From positions 1 through 6,564 of the forward strand of contig DJFO01000386.1 in the NCBI GenBank assembly GCA_002432555.1: a DNA stretch of 6,564 nt, in the 5' to 3' direction. Numbering within the stretch: the first letter of the stretch is position 1; each line of letters opens with the position of its first letter. The notes under the pieces were generated by a model that worked only from the letters and a program-made list of their open reading frames with translations, searched no databases and had not been told where the DNA came from. Source of the DNA: Marinagarivorans sp. UBA5870 (lineage in GTDB: Bacteria; Pseudomonadota; Gammaproteobacteria; Pseudomonadales; Cellvibrionaceae). Of the stretch, positions 1 to 5,743 are shown piece after piece. A program made the translations under genes and the position numbers.

Positions 1-1721
1 CGGGATTAATCTGCCGCACGGCTGACCAGCCCAACGGCGGTCGATGCGCCGACTACCAGGTTCGTTTTGCCTGCGGCGAGCGCGAGGATCTGACCGAACA
101 ATTCCCGGTGCTGCTGGAATCCGACCGCCAGAACGCGGCCTACGGCTTGACTGCCCGCTCGTTCAAAACCTGGAAAAAGGTCAATCCGCCGCGGCGCAGA
201 CTCGGTACCGAAAATATTCCGCTCGAAAAAAGCCTATTTCGCCTCGGTCAGGGATACGATCCCCTGAACGATCAATTCCGCAATGAATGTCTCGATCAAA
301 CCGACCCGGAATTCCACGTGGAGCAGGTGCCTGTCACAACCCCAACCAGAACCGAGGTACGGCTCCTCACCACCTCCGAAGAGGTGTACAGGGCACTGTC
401 TCAAAGCACAACTTTGGGGGTCAACCTGGGTTTTTCCGTTGACGACACCGATATCAAATTCGGTCTCAGCACCACTTCAGACCTGTTCAAGTCCGAATAC
501 TTCCAAAGCACCCGCGCGGTTTTCGCACTCACCTTTGAAACCGTTATCTCCCAGTATCACCTGAACACTCAGCCGCGCGCGATCAAACCGATCATATACG
601 CCGGCGTGCCGGGGGATCCGACCAAAGCACCCCTGCTGCAGCCCGGCAGCGAAACGCATAAACGCGCTTTTTACAAAGAGTGCGGTGACCGATTCCTCGA
701 CGATGTTGGCATGGGTGCGAAACTGACCATCATGTTCCATTACGACGAGAAAAAATTCGCCGATGATAAAAAACGAGAAGTGGAGACCAATGTCGGAGCG
801 GCTATCGAAGAGCTCCTGACTGTCGGTTTTAACCAACAGCGCGCGGCAGAGCTTGTGCAAATTCTGCGGGCGGCCGACGTGAAGTACGAGGCCGTCAACT
901 TCGGTGGTCCGGCGTTTCCCAAAACTCTGACCGATCTCGGCACCCTGGCGCTGCAACTCGAAGCATTTGAAAATGGCATCAACGAAGATAATGCTGTCGC
1001 CATTACCCAAGCGTTTCGGGAATACACCTTGCCGGCCTTTTTTCAAAACCACAATCACTACGACCTGTTCGCCGATACCCGGGAACATTTGTTCAATGCC
1101 CGACATTTCTCGGCGGTCATGAATGAATTTGGGGCCCGCTGCCAGACGCTGAAAGATTATAATGACTTCTTCAAAGCCGGCTTCGATGCAACCCAGTGCA
1201 ATGCCATGGACAACCTCCCAGCCTATATCAAACGCGGCCGTGACAACTGCAGTATTACCGCCAACTGGCAGGACTGTGTGCATCCTCTGCAAATCAATAC
1301 CTTGAACGGCACGCCGCTGCTGACCGTGCTGGCGGATAAGATCAAGGACTTTGCCCCGCAATCGGCGCACAGTGGGACTTTTGAAAAATCGGTAACCGGT
1401 GGCATCTGGAATAAAAAATGTATAGAAGACGCACCCCAAACCTGCCTGCCGCAAGGCTGTGCCATCAACCTGCCGGAGGGTGGCCGGTTCGGAGCAGGCA
1501 AAGGGTTTACGGTGGAACCGTGGGATTACCACAGCCCGGCCAACAGCGATGAGCAAGGATCCTACTCCTTCACACCCACAACCAAAACCAGCGGCGAGCG
1601 GTGTGTCAATGCCTTCGTAAAAGCTTGCACACGCAGGCTCGCTGGCAGCAGAGCCAATTACAAGTTTGCGGTGGAAGTGGAAGGCATATGCCCAGAAAGC
1701 AAGGCGTTTCCCATTGACTGA
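1..1721 (+). CDS. Secreted MACPF (perforin)-like protein with WxxW domain, 5'-truncated
   Basis: The reading frame is open from the left edge (first full codon at 3) to a TGA at 1719-1721, giving 572 visible residues; the true start and any signal peptide lie upstream. The first ~26 residues (nt 3-80) read GLICRTADQPNGGRCADYQ then VRFAC, which matches the end of Mucin2/CILP WxxW domains (G-x-x-C-x-x-x-DQ...C-x-DY-x-VR). From about nt 210 it resembles MACPF proteins: an opening GQGYDPL (about 246-266), a Ser-rich amphipathic strand region (about 370-500), then a signature-like FYKECGDRFLDDVGMGAKL (669-725) corresponding to YGTHF-x6-GG, and later a GGPAFP segment (903-920). MACPF proteins oligomerise and insert beta-hairpins into target membranes. 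The tail (about 1140-1721) carries about ten cysteines, suggesting an oxidised extracytoplasmic fold. The signature is degenerate (C, D and R replace Y, T and H), so lytic activity is not assured. The gene is monocistronic at its 3' end: a terminator follows 28 bases later. MACPF assignment about 0.65; being a real secreted CDS is near certain. Confidence 0.72.
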   Translation, partial: GLICRTADQPNGGRCADYQVRFACGEREDLTEQFPVLLESDRQNAAYGLTARSFKTWKKVNPPRRRLGTENIPLEKSLFRLGQGYDPLNDQFRNECLDQTDPEFHVEQVPVTTPTRTEVRLLTTSEEVYRALSQSTTLGVNLGFSVDDTDIKFGLSTTSDLFKSEYFQSTRAVFALTFETVISQYHLNTQPRAIKPIIYAGVPGDPTKAPLLQPGSETHKRAFYKECGDRFLDDVGMGAKLTIMFHYDEKKFADDKKREVETNVGAAIEELLTVGFNQQRAAELVQILRAADVKYEAVNFGGPAFPKTLTDLGTLALQLEAFENGINEDNAVAITQAFREYTLPAFFQNHNHYDLFADTREHLFNARHFSAVMNEFGARCQTLKDYNDFFKAGFDATQCNAMDNLPAYIKRGRDNCSITANWQDCVHPLQINTLNGTPLLTVLADKIKDFAPQSAHSGTFEKSVTGGIWNKKCIEDAPQTCLPQGCAINLPEGGRFGAGKGFTVEPWDYHSPANSDEQGSYSFTPTTKTSGERCVNAFVKACTRRLAGSRANYKFAVEVEGICPESKAFPID

Positions 1722-1749
1722 TTAACCGTAACATTCAGCTAAAACCATG

Positions 1750-1784
1750 GCACTTCATCCGAACAGGATGAAGTGCTTTTTTTT
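1750..1784 (+). terminator. Intrinsic terminator of the MACPF-like gene
   Basis: A perfect 11-bp stem (GCACTTCATCC at 1750-1760, GGATGAAGTGC at 1766-1776) with a 5-base loop (GAACA) is followed directly by eight T residues (1777-1784). This is a textbook rho-independent terminator for the + strand, 28 bases after the stop codon of the perforin-like gene. It sits between convergent genes. In the opposite direction the stem is not followed by a T run (it reads CATGGTTTTAG), so it should act mainly on the + strand gene. Confidence 0.93.
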
Positions 1785-1829
1785 GTCCCTACCACCCTTC
1801 GCAAAGGGTATTGTTATATCCGCTGCGGC

Positions 1830-2669
1830 TTAAACATCTTCCAGCAAACCGCTGACACTGGCCTTTTTGACTGCGTGAACCGTCGTGCGAACACCGAGTT
1901 TATTGCGGATATTGCGCAGGTGCTGCTGCACCGTATGCTGGGAAATACCCAGCTGATCCGCGATCCTCGGCGGATTGTCACCGTTGGCGTACAGGTTGAG
2001 CACACAGATCTCCTTGGCGGACAACAAAGAATCCTGCTCTAATTCCAGTTCCTTCGTGAGAAGTCTCAGTTGCTGTTCGTACATCAGGTGAAATAAATAG
2101 AACGTCTCATGAAAAAAATTGGCCATTTGTCCTGGGTCGAGGGGCTTGATCCCAATCCGGAGAAAGCGGAAAGCCCCCCGGTCGCCGGTGGCGCCGTGGA
2201 ACGGCATGCACGCTATTTGACTAACCCCATACTCAATTACCCGGCTGATAACGGATCGCTCGGCAGGCGACAAGGAAAGCTCGATAGCCTTGCGGTAGTA
2301 GACGGGATCCCATGAGAAAGGGGTACGCTGCGATCGAACATGGCGCAGGCTCGCGTCGTTTTTAAAGCACGCGTTCTCGCGATAATAACGCACAAAATTC
2401 CATCCGGCGCTGCTTAAATAAACGGCATGACTTTGGGGAAATGAAGGAATAAACGTGTAAGTCGACGAACATTGAAAGCCGTATTGGGCGGCCAGGGACG
2501 AAACAAAAAAATGCACATCCGTCGTGTTAGGTAGGTCATTGTGGGACGTCAGAACCTCGCGCATTTCACGGGTGCTCGGAGCGGAATGGGCGCTCACTCC
2601 GCTGGTGATATGCCAGACTTTAATGGTTCCATCGTTCTTGAAAACGCCATGATTTCGCGTCGATAGCAT
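1830..2669 (-). CDS. LuxR-family transcriptional regulator (LuxR solo)
   Basis: This 279-residue protein is probably a DNA-binding quorum-sensing-type regulator in the cytoplasm. Residues ~50-190 resemble the autoinducer-binding domain. Anchoring on the invariant spacing, Y96, D105 and W120 line up with TraR Y61, D70 and W85, but F92 replaces W57, A106 replaces P71 and I151 replaces G113, so the ligand pocket is atypical. Residues ~215-275 form a LuxR-type helix-turn-helix: SAKEICVLNLYANG, then RIADQLGISQHTVQQHLRNI and NKLGV. The start at 2669 is supported by GAGGTG six to seven bases upstream; it gives about 30 residues more at the N-terminus than usual for the family. The gene is convergent with the perforin-like gene and lies 161 bases downstream of the M19-like gene on the same strand. 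No luxI-type synthase is present in the window, so it fits a solo or orphan LuxR, responding perhaps to exogenous or non-AHL signals. Family assignment is firm; ligand and targets are unknown. Confidence 0.9.
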   Translation of the reverse strand: MLSTRNHGVFKNDGTIKVWHITSGVSAHSAPSTREMREVLTSHNDLPNTTDVHFFVSSLAAQYGFQCSSTYTFIPSFPQSHAVYLSSAGWNFVRYYRENACFKNDASLRHVRSQRTPFSWDPVYYRKAIELSLSPAERSVISRVIEYGVSQIACMPFHGATGDRGAFRFLRIGIKPLDPGQMANFFHETFYLFHLMYEQQLRLLTKELELEQDSLLSAKEICVLNLYANGDNPPRIADQLGISQHTVQQHLRNIRNKLGVRTTVHAVKKASVSGLLEDV

Positions 2670-2674
2670 GCGAT

Positions 2675-2680
2675 CACCTC
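2675..2680 (-). promoter_or_regulatory. Ribosome binding site of the luxR-type gene
   Basis: Read on the - strand the sequence is GAGGTG followed by ATCGC and one base before the ATG at 2669-2667. The near-ideal match and spacing decide in favour of this start, which keeps the N-terminal extension, over the internal Met36. Confidence 0.75.
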
Positions 2681-2710
2681 TCCATTATCTATTTATTATG
2701 GCTTCAGAAA

Positions 2711-2747
2711 CGCTTAACCCGGTAGGTTCCCCCACCGGGTTAGAGCG
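2711..2747 (-). terminator. GC-rich hairpin between M19-like gene and luxR-type gene (terminator or leader structure)
   Basis: The arms TAACCCGGT (2715-2723) and ACCGGGTTA (2734-2742) form a perfect 9-bp stem with a 10-base loop. CGCT (2711-2714) and AGCG (2744-2747) extend it across one bulged G. On the - strand it is followed by only TTTCTG, so it is a weak intrinsic terminator at best, about 85-120 bases after the M19-like stop codon. Because it also lies upstream of the luxR-type gene, it could instead be a leader hairpin of that transcript. The fold is certain from sequence; the role is inferred. Confidence 0.55.
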
Positions 2748-2789
2748 TGACATAAGCCAATTCCCTTTTTCAAATCGATGTTATGAGCA

Positions 2790-2805
2790 TCTGATCCAGA
2801 TCACA
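2790..2805 (-). promoter_or_regulatory. CRP/Vfr-like binding site upstream of the luxR-type gene
   Basis: The + strand reads TCTGATCCAGATCACA; the CRP consensus core is TGTGATCTAGATCACA, so 14 of 16 positions agree, and the two half-sites (TGTGA-N6-TCACA) agree at 9 of 10. The site lies 121-136 bases before the luxR-type start codon and 25-40 bases after the M19-like stop codon. The luxR-type gene is the only one downstream that it could plausibly control. CRP activation of luxR is known in Aliivibrio fischeri; extension to this gene is inference. No convincing -35/-10 pair was found at a standard CRP distance; the best -10-like string is CATAAT on the - strand (2700-2695). Confidence 0.5.
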
Positions 2806-2830
2806 ATGTCGACTTCCGGCGATTTCCAAC

Positions 2831-5248
2831 TCAATACACTTGGATTTCGTTGACGCGCACGTGAATGGGCTGTTTCGCCGGGCCCTGTAACCCGACCAGT
2901 CGCAGCGTATTCGCCGTGTAAGTACGGTCCAGATCGATTTGCAATTCGGCCGCGGTGTTGCCACGCACGGAACTCACCTGCTGCCAAATACCGTTTTCCA
3001 GGATTTCCAGATCAAAATCTCGAATCTCATAGTTCGCGGTCGTATAAACGCGGACTTGGGACACGGGCTCGGCTACGGGAAATTCCAACTGGACCCATTG
3101 TGGCAGGGCGCCGCCCGGCGCGTTCGGATGCGCATTGGCCCAGCTGAATTCACCGCCGACCATGGTCGACAAAGAGCCGTCGTTGATGCGTGCGGGACTG
3201 TAATGCGCGTAGCTGGAGGAGGCTGTCGCCTCCGCCCCCAGCGCTTTATTAGGGATCAGCGAAACCGGCCGCCTCTCCGCCTTGATGCGCTGGGGATCAT
3301 AGGCTCGCTCCCACATTTTTACGAAAGCCTCGGCGCTGGTGTCGAGGTTCTCCGTGTCTGCACCGAGCCGCTGCAAGTCGTCGCGCAACGCCGGCAAGTA
3401 ACCTATGTGAGCCAATCCTTTGACATGGAACGGATCATTGTCGGGGGTCGACCCCTGCGCGGATTGCTCTTGCGCCCGCACCGCCGTGTCTTCCTGAGTC
3501 GCGCAGCCTTCCGGACCGAAGCGCGGCGGCATTTGGGTGATAAAGCCATTCAAGTCGCTGCCGTAAGCGACCGCCACCCCAAGTGCGTCGGCGTACTGGT
3601 ACGACTGGGCAAAGGACCGGCTGGAACCGGTGCAATCGTTTTTGATAGGCCGCTGATGCGCCGCCGGCTGATGGGTCAGCACGCCTTCGACGCCGGTGCG
3701 CAGGCCAATGATTCCGCCGGTATCGCGAATAAACCCGAGCACCTCGTCGGTGCTGGAATGCTCTTTGAAATGCGGAACATCCTTCTCCAACATCAAACTG
3801 CGCACGCGGGTATGGGAATTGAAGAGCGGGTAATAGCGGAACCGCTCCGCCACCAGTTGATAAATTTCTCGCTGCGATTTCAGTGGAAGATGCGACAAAT
3901 CAATCAGCATATTCAGCCGGATCATTTCCTCCAGCAATTCTCGGCCCTCCTGGCTCAGACCAATTTGATTATAAATGCCGTCGGCAGAACTGGCATATTC
4001 GATGGATGAATCAAATGTGGCTTTGACTTTACTGAGATCCTTGAAGGTGTCCTCGTGAAACGCCGCGCCGGAAAAGCGCGAATTGGTTTCGTGGGCAAGC
4101 ATAATATTTCTTACGCCCATATCGTAAAGGTCGTAAAGCTGCTGCCGCCAATCACCGTCGCTGTTGGGCAGTAAATCGCTCACCTCGACAGCCAGTACCA
4201 CCGCCAGTTTACCGGCCTCTATGGCCCTGCGCGCTTCCCAAGGATCGCGCACTATGGTGTACCAATCACTCTGTTCCGCCATCCTCTTCAAAGAATAAAC
4301 CTGGCGTTTTACGGCTTCCATGTCGGCTGGCGACAGCCGGTTATTGTGGTTGCCCGAGGCGATCATGGCCGCGGAAAGCCACTGGTTGTTCACCGCGGAG
4401 GCAACCACCAAATTCAGCCCGCCCTCGTGCGCCTCCCTCAGCCACTGCTCGGTTACTTGTTGATGTTTGATATCTTTCCAATGTGGCCAGTCCGCATAAT
4501 CCGGATAACCCTGTTGTTGGCCCTCGTGGGACCCGAGATCAATTTGCGCCCCCGAGAGATATTCGCTCAGGTTCCCATGGGAGTGACCATCGCAAGCTGG
4601 GGCTCGCTCCCACAGGGGGCCCGGCTCGTGACTGCCCCAATACCACCCCCCCGAAAATGCCAGTGACACGGCCTGATGCACATGCAGATCCGCGAATCCG
4701 GGAATGGGACTCGAATGCGTAGACCGCGTGGGTAACCAAGGTTTGCCCTCCGCGGCGCTGCGAATCAAATCGATGTGAAAACGAGCATTGCCGGTTGGGC
4801 TTTGCCCGACCAGTTTGATTCCCAAACGTTTGCCTTTTATGCCCGACAATTCCCGGATAACGGTTTCGCCAACCGTTTTTTTGGTTCCGGCTATGTCAAA
4901 TTCGCTGAGCTCCTGCACGCTGTTGTGCTCATCGATCGAACAGATCACAAACCGCGTTTTACCCCCCAAAGACGAACCGTCCGTTTTCCGGATTTTGACG
5001 GTCAATTGGTCTATATCCATGGGTGAGGCTTGAATAAAACGTTTGCTGGTAAAACTGATGATTTGGCTGGTCTGCTCGGTCACGAGTCGGCGCGGACCGG
5101 GTGTGCCTTCGCCGTTTTGAAATACCTCATCCGTACTCATGTCGAAAAGATTGTAAATCACATCGAGGTCGCCGCAATCAGCCGCAAAAGCGCCCTGAGC
5201 GGAAAGGGCGGCTGCCAAAATCAGAGTGGACAATCGTCTGCGTTTCAT
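2831..5248 (-). CDS. Exported peptidase M19-like amidohydrolase with C-terminal discoidin domain
   Basis: The 805-residue protein begins with a Sec signal peptide (MKRRR, hydrophobic LSTLILAAALSAQG, AFA-A cleavage near residue 23). Residues ~27-165 form a beta-rich region I do not recognise. Residues ~184-655 look like an M19 (membrane dipeptidase)-type TIM barrel of the amidohydrolase superfamily: D187-L-H189-V-H191, E355 in LAVEVSD, LIDLSHLP with H453, NSHTR with H479, and YGSDLNGF with D565. These fit the metal ligands H20/D22, E125, H198, H219 and D288 of renal dipeptidase, except that HxH replaces HxD. The motif carrying substrate-binding Arg230 is not evident, so dipeptidase activity is unproven. 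Residues ~667-805 are an F5/8-type C (discoidin) domain: NKALGAEATASSS, INDG, QWVQLEF and a VNEIQVY end, probably binding glycans at the cell surface or outside. AGGTGA six bases before the ATG supports the start. Nothing indicates co-transcription with the luxR-type gene downstream beyond shared strand. Confidence 0.82.
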   Translation of the reverse strand: MKRRRLSTLILAAALSAQGAFAADCGDLDVIYNLFDMSTDEVFQNGEGTPGPRRLVTEQTSQIISFTSKRFIQASPMDIDQLTVKIRKTDGSSLGGKTRFVICSIDEHNSVQELSEFDIAGTKKTVGETVIRELSGIKGKRLGIKLVGQSPTGNARFHIDLIRSAAEGKPWLPTRSTHSSPIPGFADLHVHQAVSLAFSGGWYWGSHEPGPLWERAPACDGHSHGNLSEYLSGAQIDLGSHEGQQQGYPDYADWPHWKDIKHQQVTEQWLREAHEGGLNLVVASAVNNQWLSAAMIASGNHNNRLSPADMEAVKRQVYSLKRMAEQSDWYTIVRDPWEARRAIEAGKLAVVLAVEVSDLLPNSDGDWRQQLYDLYDMGVRNIMLAHETNSRFSGAAFHEDTFKDLSKVKATFDSSIEYASSADGIYNQIGLSQEGRELLEEMIRLNMLIDLSHLPLKSQREIYQLVAERFRYYPLFNSHTRVRSLMLEKDVPHFKEHSSTDEVLGFIRDTGGIIGLRTGVEGVLTHQPAAHQRPIKNDCTGSSRSFAQSYQYADALGVAVAYGSDLNGFITQMPPRFGPEGCATQEDTAVRAQEQSAQGSTPDNDPFHVKGLAHIGYLPALRDDLQRLGADTENLDTSAEAFVKMWERAYDPQRIKAERRPVSLIPNKALGAEATASSSYAHYSPARINDGSLSTMVGGEFSWANAHPNAPGGALPQWVQLEFPVAEPVSQVRVYTTANYEIRDFDLEILENGIWQQVSSVRGNTAAELQIDLDRTYTANTLRLVGLQGPAKQPIHVRVNEIQVY

Positions 5249-5254
5249 TGGATA

Positions 5255-5260
5255 TCACCT
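5255..5260 (-). promoter_or_regulatory. Ribosome binding site of the M19-like gene
   Basis: The - strand reads AGGTGA followed by TATCCA and the ATG at 5248-5246. The six-base spacing is ideal and fixes this start, which also begins a clean signal peptide. Confidence 0.8.
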
Positions 5261-5624
5261 GTGCTATTAAAATCGATGGGCGCAACGGGTGCCGCGTTAG
5301 CGCGCACCTGTCATTCAGCCTACACACTATTTTGCCGCTATCTCAAAGGCTCCGGCATACCCAATACTGGTGAGGCGGAAGCTCTTGACAAAACCAAAAT
5401 AGATTGTTTTCCGAAGAATAAAAATGCAAGTTCACGCACAACGCGAGCGAATGAGCTCTCCCGATAAACTCCAATATTCCACCGCCCGGCAAAATATGGT
5501 GGAGAATCCCCCACTGAGAGAGCAGGAAGACTGAAATAAAAAGGCCGAAATACATCAGATACGTCTGTACCCTCACCAGCGAAATTAAAATTCCGCCTGA
5601 CTTCCGGCTGCCAATACACCGGCC

Positions 5625-5646
5625 GACTCGGTGACTCGGTGACTCG
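5625..5646. repeat. Tandem octamer GACTCGGT, 2.75 copies
   Basis: GACTCGGT occurs twice in direct succession (5625-5632, 5633-5640) followed by GACTCG (5641-5646). It lies 16 bases upstream of the candidate -35 box of the rightward gene. It may be a slippage repeat or a set of repeated regulator half-sites; the sequence alone does not decide. Confidence 0.8.
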
Positions 5647-5661
5647 AAAAAAGGCCGCGCC

Positions 5662-5691
5662 ATGACAACTGGCACCCATATGGGATAGGAT
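5662..5691 (+). promoter_or_regulatory. Candidate sigma70 promoter with palindrome in the spacer
   Basis: ATGACA (5662-5667, 5 of 6 to TTGACA) is separated by 18 bases from TAGGAT (5686-5691, 4 of 6 to TATAAT). Transcription would begin near 5698, leaving a leader of about 45 bases before the ATG at 5744. The spacer contains the perfect 10-base palindrome CCCATATGGG (5675-5684), a possible repressor operator. The box assignment is by eye and tentative. Confidence 0.4.
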
Positions 5692-5730
5692 CCGCGATCG
5701 GCGAGCTCAATTTATGCAAATTTACGCAAC

Positions 5731-5734
5731 GGAG
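5731..5734 (+). promoter_or_regulatory. Ribosome binding site selecting the 5744 start
   Basis: GGAG stands nine bases before the ATG at 5744. The earlier in-frame ATG at 5714 has only a GAG in GGCGAGC upstream. The downstream start also puts a basic MRWRGQG directly before the membrane segment, as expected for an N-terminal anchor. Confidence 0.55.
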
Positions 5735-5743
5735 ACGTGGAAT

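Larger units (their letters stand above)
5249..5713. other. Divergent intergenic region, no gene supported
   Basis: These 465 bases separate the M19-like gene (leftward) from the membrane-anchored protein gene (rightward), so both promoters should lie here. The right end holds a plausible rightward promoter and a tandem octamer. For the leftward gene only a weak candidate was seen on the - strand: TTGAGA (5346-5341), 18 bases, TAGGCT (5322-5317). A bulged hairpin (GGTGC at 5288-5292 with GCACC at 5304-5308) would fall in that leader. A second short inverted repeat, TCCACC/GGTGGA, lies near 5478-5503. The overlapping - strand reading frames of about 110 codons here have no good ribosome binding site or recognisable product. 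Confidence 0.6.

Noticed and set aside
477..1556. 359-codon open frame on the - strand, antisense to the perforin-like gene
   Set aside because: It lies entirely inside a well-supported gene, has no recognisable domain and is typical of antisense shadows produced by codon bias in GC-rich coding DNA.
1794..1809. Small hairpin ACCCTT/AAGGGT as a terminator for the luxR-type gene
   Set aside because: The 6-bp stem is not followed by a T run on the - strand (it reads GGTAGGGAC), so it does not meet intrinsic terminator criteria.
2668..2853. 61-codon + strand frame across the luxR upstream region
   Set aside because: It starts on the regulator's start codon, runs through the hairpin and CRP-like site and ends in the M19-like gene; no ribosome binding site or protein-like pattern.
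2939..4009. 356-codon open frame on the + strand, antisense to the M19-like gene
   Set aside because: The opposite strand carries clear catalytic motifs and a discoidin domain; the antisense product has low-complexity Arg/His/Gly-rich composition and no family match.
5305..5326. Possible lux box (ACCTGTCATT...) upstream of the M19-like gene
   Set aside because: Only the left half-site fits; the right half lacks the inverted ACAGGT pattern, so dyad symmetry is missing.
5338..5679. Two overlapping - strand frames (113 and 110 codons) in the divergent intergenic region, one with a hydrophobic stretch
   Set aside because: No good ribosome binding site, a start overlapping the candidate rightward promoter, compositions unlike the neighbouring genes and no recognisable product.
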